Assembly: GCF_014212315.1 (NCBI RefSeq)
Contig: NZ_JACKXE010000001.1
Span: forward strand, 1,240,001-1,304,000
Source: Nocardioides luti
Lineage (GTDB): Bacteria; Actinomycetota; Actinomycetes; Propionibacteriales; Nocardioidaceae
Length of the DNA stretch: 64,000 bases
Direction: 5' to 3'
Shown in pieces: positions 8,223-18,235 of the stretch. Under the pieces are notes generated by a model. That model searched no databases and had not been told where the DNA came from. It saw only the letters and a program-made list of their open reading frames with translations. The position numbers and the translations under genes were made by a program. The stretch's first letter is position 1. Every line of letters begins with the position of its first letter.

Positions 8223-10049
8223 TCAGGCCAGGGACTCCAGCCAGGCGTCGTGCAGGTCGGAGTAGCGACCACCACCGCTGGCGACCAGGTCGGCCGGGCT
8301 GCCGTCCTCGACGATCCGGCCGTGCTCCATCACCAGCACCCGGTCGGCGATCTCCACGGTGGAGAGCCGGTGGGCGATGATCAGCGCGGTCCGGCCGGCC
8401 AGCACGGTGCGCAGCGCGTGCTGGACCAGGCGCTCCGAGGGCGAGTCCAGCGACGAGGTGGCCTCGTCGAGGATCAGCACCGACGGGTCGGCGAGGAACG
8501 CCCGGGCGAAGGCGACCAGCTGCCGCTGACCGGCGCTGAGCCGGCCGCCCTGGTTGGCGACGTCGGTCTCGTAGCCGTCCGGCATGGCCGTGATGAAGTC
8601 GTGCGCGCCGAGGGCGGTGGTCGCCTCGACGATCTGCTCCATCGTGGCGTCCGGCCGCCCGAAGCGGATGTTGTCGGCGATGGTGCCGGAGAAGAGGTAG
8701 TTCTCCTGGGTGACCATGACGACCGAGGTGCGCAGGTCCGTCGAGGTCAGGTCGCGCAGGTCGATGCCGTCGAGCAGGATCCGCCCGCCGTCGGGGTCGT
8801 AGAACCGGGTCGACAACTTGGCCAGGGTGGTCTTGCCGGCACCGGTCGTGCCGACCAGCGCCAGCGTCTGCCCGGCCGGGACGGTCAGGTCGAGGTCCGG
8901 CAGCACGTCGCGGCCCTCGACGTAGCCGAAGCGGACGTCCTCGAAGCGCAGCTCGCCGTGCGCCTTGGCCAGCGGGGTGGGGCGCTCGGGCTCGGGGACG
9001 CTCGCGGGGATCTCGAGCACGCCGGCGAGCTTCTCCAGCGCGGCCGACGCTGACTGGAAGGTGTTGTAGAACTGCGAGATCTCCATCATCGGCTCGAAGA
9101 ACTGCCGGAGGTAGAGCAGGAACGCCGCGAGCACGCCGACGGTCACGTCGCCGTGGTAGGCCCGGTAGGCGCCGTAGAGCAGCACCACCGCGATCGTGAC
9201 GTTGCCGATCAGCCGGATGCCCGGCATGAACCACGCGACCAGCCGGAAGGCGACCAGGTTGGCGGCGCGGTACTGGTCGTTGACGTCGTCGAAGATCTCC
9301 TGGTTGCGACCCTCGCGGCGGAAGGCCTGGACCGCGCGGATCCCGCCCATCGACTCGACGAAGTGCACGATCACCAGCGCGACCTTCTCGCGGGTGACGC
9401 GGTAGCTCTTCGAGGACTCCTTGCGGAACCAGTTGGTCAGCCAGGCGAGCACCGGGCCGCACAGCAGCGCGACCAGGCCCAGCTTGAGGTCGAGGAAGAG
9501 CAGCAGCCCGGCGGTGCCGAGCAGGGTGAGGGCAGCGGTGACCAGCCCGTCGAAGCCGGTCTCGAGCATCTCGTAGATCGCGTCGACGTCGGAGGTCTGG
9601 CGCGAGATCACCCGGCCGGAGGTGTAGCTGTCGTGGAAGGCCGGGCTCAGCACCTGGAAGTGGCGGAAGACCCGGCGCCGGATCGAGAACAGCACGTCCT
9701 GGCCGATGCGTCCCGACCGGACGAGGAACAGCTGCCGCGCCACCGCCTGGGTGATCGTGGCCACCAGCATGATGCCGACGACCAGCAGCAGCGGCTCGAG
9801 GTTGTCGGACTCGCGGATCGGCGGGATGCCGGTGTCGATCCCCTCCTTGACGAGGTACGGGATCGACAGCCGGGCGGCGTTCTCGACGACCACGATGACG
9901 ACCAGCACCTGGATGGCGCGCTTGTACGGCGCCAGCAGCTCGCCCAGCAGGCGGCGCGAGCCGCCACCGAGGCGCGCGGCGCTCTCGCGCTCCTCGGCCT
10001 CCTCGTCGTCGACCTGTGCGACACCGCGCCAGCCGGTGGACCCGCTCAT
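8223..10049 (-). CDS. ABC exporter half, catalytic NBD
   Basis: 608 aa: six-helix transmembrane domain (about 50-350) plus an ATPase domain with Walker A GTTGAGKT, signature LSAGQ, Walker B VLILDEAT (catalytic Glu present) and H-loop IIAHRLST. Its ATG overlaps the stop of the partner half-transporter by 4 bp (ATGA), so the two are made together and should form a heterodimeric type-IV exporter, comparable to the mycobacterial Rv1272c/Rv1273c pair. The signature deviates from LSGGQ, which matches a degenerate site shared with the partner. Substrate unknown (lipid or drug in homologues). Confidence 0.92.
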   Translation of the reverse strand: MSGSTGWRGVAQVDDEEAEERESAARLGGGSRRLLGELLAPYKRAIQVLVVIVVVENAARLSIPYLVKEGIDTGIPPIRESDNLEPLLLVVGIMLVATITQAVARQLFLVRSGRIGQDVLFSIRRRVFRHFQVLSPAFHDSYTSGRVISRQTSDVDAIYEMLETGFDGLVTAALTLLGTAGLLLFLDLKLGLVALLCGPVLAWLTNWFRKESSKSYRVTREKVALVIVHFVESMGGIRAVQAFRREGRNQEIFDDVNDQYRAANLVAFRLVAWFMPGIRLIGNVTIAVVLLYGAYRAYHGDVTVGVLAAFLLYLRQFFEPMMEISQFYNTFQSASAALEKLAGVLEIPASVPEPERPTPLAKAHGELRFEDVRFGYVEGRDVLPDLDLTVPAGQTLALVGTTGAGKTTLAKLSTRFYDPDGGRILLDGIDLRDLTSTDLRTSVVMVTQENYLFSGTIADNIRFGRPDATMEQIVEATTALGAHDFITAMPDGYETDVANQGGRLSAGQRQLVAFARAFLADPSVLILDEATSSLDSPSERLVQHALRTVLAGRTALIIAHRLSTVEIADRVLVMEHGRIVEDGSPADLVASGGGRYSDLHDAWLESLA

Positions 10050-11815
10050 GCGGACACCTCCTCGGACTCGGTCTCGGCGGCGAGGAGGGAGCGGTACTCG
10101 GGCACCGTCGCCAGCAGCTCGCGATGGTCGCCGACGTGGGTGATCGTGCCGTCCTGGAGCAGGGCGACCCGGTCGGCGAGCAGCACGGTCGACGCGCGGT
10201 GCGCGACGACCAGCCCGGTGGTGGCCGACAGCACCCGCTGCAGCGCCTCCTCGACGAGCTTCTCGGTGTGCACGTCGAGCGCGGAGAGCGTGTCGTCGAG
10301 GACCAGGACCCGCGGCTGCGCCAGCACGGCGCGCGCCAGGGCGAGCCGTTGGCGCTGGCCGCCGGACAGGGCCATGCCCTGCTCGCCGATCCGGGTGTCG
10401 AGCCCCCAGGGCAGGTCGTGCACGAAGCCGGCCTGGCTCACCTCGAGCGCCTCGGCGATCTCGGCCTCGGTGGCGTCGGCGCGGCCGAGGGTGAGGTTCT
10501 CCCGGGCGGACATCGAGAACAGCGTCGGGTCCTCGAAGGCCGTCGCGACGAGCTGGCGCAGGTGCGGCAGCTGCAGCTCGCGCACGTCGACGCCGTCGAG
10601 GGTGACCCGGCCGCCGGTGACGTCGTACAGCCGCGGGACGAGGGCGGTCAGGATGGTCTTGCCGGAGCCGGTGGCGCCGACCAGCGCGACGGTCTCGCCG
10701 GGGCGGACGTCGAGGTTGACGTCGCGCAGCACCGGCTCGTCGAGGGCGTCGGGGAAGGCGAAGTCGACGTGCTCGAAGCGCAGGTGGCCGCGCGGCTGCT
10801 CGACCACCCGGGTGCCCGAGACGATGTCGGGCTGGGTGTCGAAGATCTCCAGGATCCGGGCGCTGGCGGTCATCGCCTCCTGGGCCATCGCGAGGATCAC
10901 GCCGAGCGAGGCGACCGGCCACACGAGCGAGAGCATCAGCGTGATGAAGGCGACCAGCTCGCCGGGGGTGAGCAGGCCCTTGCCGACGCCGATCGCGCCG
11001 AGCAGGAGCACCACCACGACGGCGAAGTTCGGGATGACCTCGAGGAAGCTCCAGAACCGCGCGGACAGGCGGACCTTGTCCATGCTGGTGTCGTAGAGCT
11101 TGCGGGCGGCGGACTCGTACTGCTGGGCGACGTGCTCGCTGCGACCGAAGGACTTGATCACGCGGATGCCGACGGCGCCCTCCTCGGAGAGCGTCGCGAG
11201 GTCGCCCTGCTCGTCCTGCACCCGTCGCGAGACGACGACGTAGGACTTCTCGAAGCGCATCGAGAGCCACACGATGGGGGCGGCCGTCGCCGCGACGACC
11301 AGGCCGAGCGGCCAGTACATGTTCAGCAGCACGATCGTGACGACCGTGACCTGGAGGATGTTGATGACCAGGAACAGCAGACCGAAGCCGCTGAACCGGC
11401 GGATCGCGGAGAGGTCCGTGGTCGCGCGCGAGAGCAGCTGGCCGGACTGCCACTTGCTGTGGAAGCTCATCGGCAGCTGCTGGAGGCGCTCGTAGAGGTC
11501 GTGGCGCATCGCGGTCTCGATGCCGAGCACGGCGTTGGACTGCACCCAGCGGCGCCAGAAGATCAGCACCGCCTCGAGCACCCCGAGCGCCAGGGCGAGC
11601 AGCCCGAGCGGCAGCACGGGACCGAGCTCGCGGTCGGTGATCGGGCCGTCGATCAGCGCCTTGGTGACGAGCGGGATCGCGATCGACAGCGCGACGCCTC
11701 CGAGGGAGGTGCCGAGCATGATCGCGAGGGCGGGGACGTGGGGCGCGAGGTAGGAGCGCAGCCGCCACAGCGAGTGGACGCCCGCGGGCGGGTCCGAGGC
11801 AGGAGTGGTTGACAT
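10046..11815 (-). CDS. ABC exporter half, degenerate NBD
   Basis: About 589 aa: transmembrane domain followed by an ATPase domain with Walker A GATGSGKT, canonical LSGGQ and H-loop VVAHRAST, but Walker B ends VLVLDD: the catalytic glutamate is aspartate. In heterodimeric exporters this Asp pairs with the non-canonical signature of the other half to make one hydrolysis-weak site, and the partner encoded downstream indeed has LSAGQ. TAGGGT lies 8 nt before the ATG at 11815 and only 2 nt before an in-frame ATG at 11821, so the inner start is preferred. Confidence 0.9.
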   Translation of the reverse strand: MSTTPASDPPAGVHSLWRLRSYLAPHVPALAIMLGTSLGGVALSIAIPLVTKALIDGPITDRELGPVLPLGLLALALGVLEAVLIFWRRWVQSNAVLGIETAMRHDLYERLQQLPMSFHSKWQSGQLLSRATTDLSAIRRFSGFGLLFLVINILQVTVVTIVLLNMYWPLGLVVAATAAPIVWLSMRFEKSYVVVSRRVQDEQGDLATLSEEGAVGIRVIKSFGRSEHVAQQYESAARKLYDTSMDKVRLSARFWSFLEVIPNFAVVVVLLLGAIGVGKGLLTPGELVAFITLMLSLVWPVASLGVILAMAQEAMTASARILEIFDTQPDIVSGTRVVEQPRGHLRFEHVDFAFPDALDEPVLRDVNLDVRPGETVALVGATGSGKTILTALVPRLYDVTGGRVTLDGVDVRELQLPHLRQLVATAFEDPTLFSMSARENLTLGRADATEAEIAEALEVSQAGFVHDLPWGLDTRIGEQGMALSGGQRQRLALARAVLAQPRVLVLDDTLSALDVHTEKLVEEALQRVLSATTGLVVAHRASTVLLADRVALLQDGTITHVGDHRELLATVPEYRSLLAAETESEEVSA

Positions 11816-11893
11816 CGTCATCCACCCTAGGCGGCGGCGCCGACAATCGGTAACCGGTTAACGGCTCCGCGGTGCTTACGCCCGCTCCCCCGC

Positions 11894-14800
11894 TCAGCCG
11901 GTCGCCAGCAGCCCCCGGACCACCCGCAGGCCGACCGACATCCGGGCCAGGTCGGCCGCCTCGTCGGCGCAGATCTCGCGCAGCGTCGTCGTCGCCCGGG
12001 TGACCACGACGGCCTCGTCGTCCTCCCACGCGGCGATCCGCGCGGTCGCCGACTCGTCGGCCGACGTGGTGCGCAGCACCTGCGCGGTCAGCTGGACGTG
12101 GACGGCGTACAGGTCGTCGCGCAGCGCGGCCCGCGCCATCGTCTGCCAGCGGTCCTCGCGCGGCAGCGCCAGGATCCGGCCGACCAGCGCCGAGAGCCCC
12201 AGCCGCTCGCCCAGGGCGAAGTGCAGGCGGGCGACGTCGAGCGGGTCGAGCTCCTCACGGGTGGCGACCTCGATGATGCCGAGGAGCTGGTACGCCGGGG
12301 GCAGCACCGCCACGCGGGTCGCGAGGTCCTCGGGCACCGACTCCGCGACGAGCGCGTCGCGGCGGCTCTCGAAGGCGGCTTGCTCGCGGCCGGTCATCAC
12401 CTCGGGCAGCGCCGCCATCACGCGCTGCACCTGCTCGGAGAAGTAGGCCACCGTGCCGTGGGTGTCGAGCGGCGGTCGGCGGTTCGTGACCAGCCAGCGC
12501 GAGGCGCGCTCCACGAGCGTGCGCATCTCCACCCGCATCCGGGTCTGCACGGCGGCGTCGAGGACGTTGTCGTAGGTCGTGAGCTCCTGGCGCAGCGGCA
12601 GCGACGCGAAGATCTCGCGGGCCACGAAGTTCGCCCGGGTGAGCTCGGCGGGCGTCGAGCCGGTCTCCCCCGCGAGCCGCGGCCAGTAGGTCATGCCGGC
12701 GCCGTTGACCAGGTCGTTGACGACCTGGGTCACGATGATCTCGCGGCGCAGCGGGTGGGCGGCGATCTGGTCCTCGAAGCCCTCGCGCATCTGGCGGGGG
12801 AAGTAGGCGCGCAGGTCGATCGCGAGGTAGGGGTCGTCGGGCAGGTCGGAGGCGAGCAGCTCCTCGGCCAGCACGATCTTGGTCCAGGCCAGCAGCACGC
12901 AGAGCTCGGGCAGGGTCAGCCCGTCACCGCGGTCGAGCCGGCGCCGGACCTGGCGCGAGGTCGGCAGCCCCTCGAGCTCGCGGTTGAGGACACCGTCGCG
13001 CTCGAGCCGCTTCATCCAGTCCTCGTGCACGTGCAGCAGCGACGGCGCGTGGGCGACCGCGTTGGCGAGGGCGAGGTTCTGCTCGTAGTTGTCGCGCAGC
13101 ACCAGCGCGCCCACCTCGTCGGTCATCTCCGCGAGGATCCGGTTGCGCTGCTTCTGGGTCAGGTCGCCGTCCTTGACGACCCGGTCGAGCAGGATCTTGA
13201 TGTTGACCTCGTGGTCGGAGGTGTCCACGCCGGCGGAGTTGTCGATGAAGTCGGTGTTCATCCGGCCGCCGCGCCCGCCGCAGCCGGCCAGGGCGTACTC
13301 GATCCGCCCGAGCTGGGTGAAGCCGAGGTTGCCGCCCTCGCCGACGCAGAGCGCCCGCAGGTCGCGCCCGTCGATCCGGATCGTGTCGTTGGCCTTGTCG
13401 CCGGCGTCCGCGTGGCTCTCCTCGGTCGCCTTCACGTAGGTGCCGATGCCGCCGTTCCAGAGCAGGTCGACCGGCGCCCGGAGGATCGCCTTCATGAGCT
13501 CGGCCGGGGTGAGCGCCGTGACGTCGTCGGCGAGGCCGAGCGCCGCCCGGACCGGGGCGGTGACCGGGATCGACTTCAGGGAGCGCGGGAAGACCCCGCC
13601 GCCCTCGGAGATCAGCGCGGCGTCGTAGTCCTGCCAGGACGAGCGGGGCAGCGCGAAGAGGCGCTGGCGCTCGGCGTACGACGTGGCGGCGTCGGGCGTC
13701 GGGTCGAGGAAGATGTCGCGGTGGTCGAAGGCGGCCACGAGCCGGGTGTGCTCGGAGCAGAGCAGCCCGTTGCCGAAGACGTCGCCGGACATGTCGCCGA
13801 TGCCGACCGCGGTGAAGTCCTCGGTCTGGCAGTCGATGCCGCGCTCGCGGAAGTGCCGCTGCACCGAGACCCAGGCGCCGCGGGCGGTGATGCCCATCGC
13901 CTTGTGGTCGTAGCCCACCGACCCGCCCGAGGCGAAGGCGTCGCCGAGCCAGAAGCCGTAGTCCTGGGCGACGCCGTTCGCGATGTCGGAGAACGTCGCG
14001 GTGCCCTTGTCGGCCGCCACCACGAGGTAGGAGTCGTCGCCGTCGTGGCGCACGACCTGGCGGGGCGGCACGGTCTCGCCCTCGACGAGGTTGTCGGTGA
14101 TGTCGAGGAGGCCGGAGATGAAGGTCTTGTAGCAGGCGATGCCCTCGGCCAGCCACGCGTCGCGCTGGCCGGGGTCGGGCAGCTGCTTGCAGAAGAACCC
14201 GCCCTTCGCGCCCACGGGCACGATCACGGTGTTCTTCACCATCTGCGCCTTGACCAGGCCCAGCACCTCGGTGCGGAAGTCGTCGCGGCGGTCGGACCAG
14301 CGCAGGCCGCCTCGGGCGACGGCACCGAAGCGCAGGTGCACGCCCTCGACGCGGGGCGAGTAGACGAAGATCTCGAAGCGCGGCCGCGGCTCGGGCAGGT
14401 CGGGGATGACCGAGGGCTCGAGCTTGAAGGACATGTACGGCCGCACGCCGCCGCCGTCGTGCGCGTCGAGCGGCTGGAAGTAGTTGGTCCGCAGGGTCGC
14501 CTTGATGTGGGTCAGGTAGGACCGCAGGATCCGGTCGTGGTCGAGGCTGGCGACGTCGTCGAGGGCGCGGGCGATCCGGCCCTCCACCTCCTCCGTGCGG
14601 GCGGTCCGGGCCTCGGCGTCGGCCGCCAGCCCGTTGCTGCCCGGGTCGAAGCGCGCCTCGAAGAGCTGCACGAGCAGCCGGGTGATGTCGACGTTGTTGC
14701 GCAGCGCGTCCTCGATGTAGTCGAGGGCGAAGGGCGAGTTCCCCTGGCGCATGTACTTCGCGTAGGCGCGCAGCACCGTGGCCTGCCGCCAGGTCAGCCC

Positions 14801-16798
14801 GGCACCCAGCACGAGCGCGTTGAAGCCGTCGATCTCGTTGAAGCCGTCCCACACCGCGCGGAGCGCGTCCTGGAACAGCTCGCGGGCCTGCGCCGGCAGC
14901 GAGCGGCCGTAGCGCAGGCCGAACTCGTAGATGTACGTCGGGCGCTCGAGGCCCTCGAGGCCGTAGGGCCGCTCGTCGACGACCTCGACCCCCATCGACG
15001 ACAGCATCGGCAGGATCTCCGACAGCGACAGCGCCGGGCCGATCCGGAACACCTTGAGCCGGGCCTCGCCCCGCCCGGCGTCGAGCTGCTCGTAGAGCGA
15101 GAGGTCGATGCCCTCGTCGCCCTCGATGCCCTCCAGCCGGCCGAGGTCGAACGCGCCGATGCGGGCGGCGAAGTCCTCCTTGTAGGCCTCGGGGAACGAG
15201 TCGAGGTAGCGCCGCCCCAGCGACGTGCCGGCCTCCTCGCCGTACTCCGCCATCACGGCCGAGGTGAAGTCGTCGCGCCAGGAGCGGGACGCCTCGCTGA
15301 GGCGGCGCTCGAGGTCCCCGGTGTCGACCTCGGGGATGGTCGCGCCCTTGGCGGGGTGCACGACGAAGTGCACGCGCGCGGTCGTCGACTCGGTCAGCCG
15401 CACCGTGAACTCGACGGAGTCGCCGCCCAGGCGCTCCTTGAGGATCTCCGAGAAGCGCTCGCGGACCGCGGTGTTGTAGCGGTCACGGGGCAGGTAGACG
15501 AGGACGGAGACGTAGCGGCCGTAGGTGTCGCGGCGGACGAAGACGCGCAACTGACGGCGCTCGCGGGCGTGCATGGCCGCCTCGGCCATCGGCGCCAGCT
15601 CGTCGACGCTGGTGTGGAAGAGCTCGTCACGCGGGTAGGTCTCCAGCGTGTCCATCAGCGCCTTGCCGTCGTGGCTCTGCGGGGAGAACCCGATCCGCTT
15701 GAGCACCGCCGTGGCCCGCTCGCGCAGTAGCGGGATCCGGGTCAGGGACTCGGTGTAGGCCGCGCTGGAGTAGAGCCCGAGGAAGCGGCGCTCGCCGACG
15801 ACCTCGCCGTTCTCGAACTTCTTGACGCCGACGTAGTCGAGGTACGCCGGGCGGTGCACCGTCGAGCGGGAGTTGGCCTTCGTCAGCACCAGCAGGGTCT
15901 TCTCGCGGGCCTTGGAGCGGGCCAGGTCGGGGAGCCGGCCGGACGTCGACGACATGTCCTGGTCCGCGCGCAGGATGCCCAGGCCGGTGCCGGGGACGCC
16001 GCGGAGGTACTCGTCGTCGCCGTCGCGCTCGAGGCGGTACTCGCGGTAGCCGAGGAACGTGAAGTGCTGGTCGCCGAGCCACTCGAGCAGGCCTCGGGCC
16101 TGGCGGACCTCGTCGGGGTCGACGGGGAGCGCGGCCCCGTCCGCGCCACCGAGCTCGTCGACGATCGCGTCGACCTCGGCGTGCATCTTGTCCCAGTCCT
16201 CGACGGCCTCGCGGACGTCGCGGAGCACCCGCTGGATCGACTCCTCCATCGCGGCGTGGTCGGTGGCCTCGGGCAGCCGGTCGATCTCGACGTGCATCCA
16301 CGACTCGCGCACGACGGTGCCGTCGGTCTCGGCCAGCGGCTCGCCGTCGGCGACCGGGCGGACCTCCTGCAGGGCGCCGGTGATGTCGCGGACGACGTCG
16401 AAGTGCGGGTGGATCACGACGTGCACGTCGCGCAGCTGGCGCGAGAGCTCCATCGTCAGGGAGTCCACCAGGAAGGGCATGTCGTCGGTGACGACCTCGA
16501 CGACGGAGTGCCCGCCGGCCGACCAGCCCTGCTCGTTCTGCCCGGGCGTCGACACGCGCACCTGGGCCGTGCCCTGCGGCCGCTGGGCCGCGAGCTTCCA
16601 GTGCGAGGCGAGGGCGCCGTACACGTCGACCTCGTTGCGGTCGACGACGTCCTCGGGGGCGACGTGGCGGTAGTACGCCTTCAGCAGGCTCCCGACCGCG
16701 TCGTGCGGCGGACCTCCCGAGCCCTTGCGGGCGAGGGCCAGGTCGATGGCCTTTGTGAGGAGGGCGGACTTGTCCTGATCCAGCGTCGTCGTTGACAC
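11894..16798 (-). CDS. gdh: NAD-specific glutamate dehydrogenase, 180-kDa type
   Basis: 1634 aa, the normal size of the GDH180/Rv2476c family. It oxidatively deaminates glutamate to 2-oxoglutarate with NAD. A long N-terminal regulatory region (ACT-like segments, about 1-700) precedes the catalytic domain, which contains the conserved GAKGGFFCKQ substrate-lysine segment and the GIGDMSGDVFGNGLL nucleotide-binding segment. The GTG start is preceded by TAGGGT-N6, and the same six bases (CGGAGG) could also serve as a ribosome site. Monocistronic, with its own promoter. It fits with the tryptophan and proline catabolic genes nearby. Confidence 0.97.
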   Translation of the reverse strand: MSTTTLDQDKSALLTKAIDLALARKGSGGPPHDAVGSLLKAYYRHVAPEDVVDRNEVDVYGALASHWKLAAQRPQGTAQVRVSTPGQNEQGWSAGGHSVVEVVTDDMPFLVDSLTMELSRQLRDVHVVIHPHFDVVRDITGALQEVRPVADGEPLAETDGTVVRESWMHVEIDRLPEATDHAAMEESIQRVLRDVREAVEDWDKMHAEVDAIVDELGGADGAALPVDPDEVRQARGLLEWLGDQHFTFLGYREYRLERDGDDEYLRGVPGTGLGILRADQDMSSTSGRLPDLARSKAREKTLLVLTKANSRSTVHRPAYLDYVGVKKFENGEVVGERRFLGLYSSAAYTESLTRIPLLRERATAVLKRIGFSPQSHDGKALMDTLETYPRDELFHTSVDELAPMAEAAMHARERRQLRVFVRRDTYGRYVSVLVYLPRDRYNTAVRERFSEILKERLGGDSVEFTVRLTESTTARVHFVVHPAKGATIPEVDTGDLERRLSEASRSWRDDFTSAVMAEYGEEAGTSLGRRYLDSFPEAYKEDFAARIGAFDLGRLEGIEGDEGIDLSLYEQLDAGRGEARLKVFRIGPALSLSEILPMLSSMGVEVVDERPYGLEGLERPTYIYEFGLRYGRSLPAQARELFQDALRAVWDGFNEIDGFNALVLGAGLTWRQATVLRAYAKYMRQGNSPFALDYIEDALRNNVDITRLLVQLFEARFDPGSNGLAADAEARTARTEEVEGRIARALDDVASLDHDRILRSYLTHIKATLRTNYFQPLDAHDGGGVRPYMSFKLEPSVIPDLPEPRPRFEIFVYSPRVEGVHLRFGAVARGGLRWSDRRDDFRTEVLGLVKAQMVKNTVIVPVGAKGGFFCKQLPDPGQRDAWLAEGIACYKTFISGLLDITDNLVEGETVPPRQVVRHDGDDSYLVVAADKGTATFSDIANGVAQDYGFWLGDAFASGGSVGYDHKAMGITARGAWVSVQRHFRERGIDCQTEDFTAVGIGDMSGDVFGNGLLCSEHTRLVAAFDHRDIFLDPTPDAATSYAERQRLFALPRSSWQDYDAALISEGGGVFPRSLKSIPVTAPVRAALGLADDVTALTPAELMKAILRAPVDLLWNGGIGTYVKATEESHADAGDKANDTIRIDGRDLRALCVGEGGNLGFTQLGRIEYALAGCGGRGGRMNTDFIDNSAGVDTSDHEVNIKILLDRVVKDGDLTQKQRNRILAEMTDEVGALVLRDNYEQNLALANAVAHAPSLLHVHEDWMKRLERDGVLNRELEGLPTSRQVRRRLDRGDGLTLPELCVLLAWTKIVLAEELLASDLPDDPYLAIDLRAYFPRQMREGFEDQIAAHPLRREIIVTQVVNDLVNGAGMTYWPRLAGETGSTPAELTRANFVAREIFASLPLRQELTTYDNVLDAAVQTRMRVEMRTLVERASRWLVTNRRPPLDTHGTVAYFSEQVQRVMAALPEVMTGREQAAFESRRDALVAESVPEDLATRVAVLPPAYQLLGIIEVATREELDPLDVARLHFALGERLGLSALVGRILALPREDRWQTMARAALRDDLYAVHVQLTAQVLRTTSADESATARIAAWEDDEAVVVTRATTTLREICADEAADLARMSVGLRVVRGLLATG

Positions 16799-16804
16799 CC
16801 TCCG

Positions 16805-16810
16805 ACCCTA
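16805..16810 (-). promoter_or_regulatory. -10 of gdh
   Basis: TAGGGT, then CGGAGG, then the GTG start codon: consistent with leaderless initiation at or near the start codon. Confidence 0.55.
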
Positions 16811-16865
16811 GGACCCCGCGTGTGACGCCCACAACACGGGGGCTCGGGGGTCGATCTCGACGCCG

Positions 16866-17669
16866 TCAGAGCTCCGAGCGCAGGTCCCACAGGAGCGGGT
16901 AGTACTGCAGCGGCAGCCGCGAGCGCAGGTAGCCGGCGCCGCTCGAGCCGCCGGTGCCGGACTTCGCGCCGATCATCCGCTCGACCATGACGACGTGCCG
17001 CGCGCGCCAGCTGGCGGCGAGCTCGTCGTGCTGCAGCAGCGCCTCGGCCAGGGCCCAGACGACCGCGTGCTGGGAGCGGTCGTGGGCCGCGGTGCGGACC
17101 GACGCGGAGATCTCCTCGTCACTGCCGGCGGCCATCCCCTCGGCGCGGAGCACGTGGAGGAAGCCGTCCCACAGCGTCGGCTCCTCGAGGCGGGCACCGA
17201 GGCGCGCCTGCTCCGCCTCGGTCAGGCCCTTGAAGCGGTCGACGTACGACGGGTCCTTGGCGCCGGAGAGGAACTCCAGCTCCCGGAACTGCACGGACTG
17301 GAAGCCGCTGGCCGGCGCGAGCCGCTGGCGGAACTCCAGGAAGTCCTGCGGGGTCATCGTCTCGAGCACGTCGACCTGCTGGACCAGGACCCGCTCGATC
17401 ACGTGCACGCGGGCCAGGAGGTGCTGGGCCCACCACAGGCTGCGGCCCTCGATGCGGCCGAGCATCGCGTCACGGGCGGCCCCCACCTCGTGCAGGAGCT
17501 GCTTGAACCAGAGCTCGTAGACCTGGTGGATCGTGATGAACAGCAGCTCGTCGTGCGCCGGCGGGTCCGACTCGAGGTGCTGGGAGTCCAGGAGCTGCGG
17601 GAGGCGGAGGTAGCTGCCGTAGGTCAGCTGGGCGCCCTGCTCGCCGAACGACACGAAGGTCTCAGTCAT
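16866..17669 (-). CDS. kynA: Tryptophan 2,3-dioxygenase
   Basis: 267 aa haem enzyme that opens the indole ring of tryptophan to N-formylkynurenine, the first step of the kynurenine route. The N-terminal segment with His48 in HQVYELWFKQLLHE carries the substrate-side histidine; the C-terminal RARHVVMVERMIG segment should hold the haem-ligating His. Length and order match the KynA family. The start at 17669 begins MTETFVSFG and has a leaderless promoter; the frame runs on to 17723 without support. No kynureninase or formamidase gene is adjacent. Confidence 0.95.
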   Translation of the reverse strand: MTETFVSFGEQGAQLTYGSYLRLPQLLDSQHLESDPPAHDELLFITIHQVYELWFKQLLHEVGAARDAMLGRIEGRSLWWAQHLLARVHVIERVLVQQVDVLETMTPQDFLEFRQRLAPASGFQSVQFRELEFLSGAKDPSYVDRFKGLTEAEQARLGARLEEPTLWDGFLHVLRAEGMAAGSDEEISASVRTAAHDRSQHAVVWALAEALLQHDELAASWRARHVVMVERMIGAKSGTGGSSGAGYLRSRLPLQYYPLLWDLRSEL

Positions 17670-17675
17670 GGGGGG

Positions 17676-17681
17676 ACGGTA
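17676..17681 (-). promoter_or_regulatory. -10 of kynA
   Basis: TACCGT followed by six C residues and the ATG at 17669. Confidence 0.5.
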
Positions 17682-17752
17682 TCGCTGGGTCGTCGCTTCC
17701 GGCCGGTGAGCCGCCGTAGCCACGGCCGGACGGCTCGGCCATGATGTGCGCC

Positions 17753-18235
17753 ATGAAGTTCCGACACGAGCTGGCCTACGACGCCGCGCCCGACCAGGTC
17801 TTCGAGATGCTGGCCGACCCGGCCTTCCGCGAGGCGGCCTGCGCCGCCCAGGACGTCATCTCCGCGGACGTCTCCGTCGAGCGGTCGGGCGGTGGCTTCA
17901 CGCTGACCGTCGACCAGCTCCAGAAGACCGACGACCTGCCGTCGTTCGCCCGCACCTTCGCCGGCGAGTCCACCCGCGCCATCCAGCGTGAGGTCTGGGC
18001 CGACACCACCGGCGGCACCCTGGACATCGAGGCGCCCGGCAAGCCGTCCTCGATCTCCGGCACGATCACGCTGCGGCCCGAGGGCAGCGGCACCGTCGAG
18101 ATCGTCGAGCTGGACGTGAAGATCAAGGTCCCCCTCATCGGCGGCAAGCTCGAGAAGCTGCTCGCCGACAAGGTCCGCAGCGGCATGGACGCCGAGCACG
18201 GGGTCGGCGTCGCCTACCTGGCAGGAGAGCGCTGA
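17753..18235 (+). CDS. DUF2505 family protein (copy 1)
   Basis: 160 aa, DUF2505: the fold is expected to be START/SRPBCC-like, with the conserved opening KFRHELAYDAAPDQVFEML and an IKVPLIGGKLE segment near the C-terminus. No signal peptide and no catalytic motif; such proteins usually bind a hydrophobic ligand, but this is inference. ATG at 17753 follows CATGAT by 7 nt. Its stop overlaps the start of a paralogue (TGATG), so this is a tandem duplication in one operon. Confidence 0.85.
   Translation: MKFRHELAYDAAPDQVFEMLADPAFREAACAAQDVISADVSVERSGGGFTLTVDQLQKTDDLPSFARTFAGESTRAIQREVWADTTGGTLDIEAPGKPSSISGTITLRPEGSGTVEIVELDVKIKVPLIGGKLEKLLADKVRSGMDAEHGVGVAYLAGER

Noticed and set aside
12098..15730. 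Open frame of 1210 codons on the plus strand opposite gdh
   Set aside because: High-GC shadow frame antisense to a well-supported glutamate dehydrogenase; composition (runs of Arg, Gly, Val, His) and lack of motifs are not protein-like.
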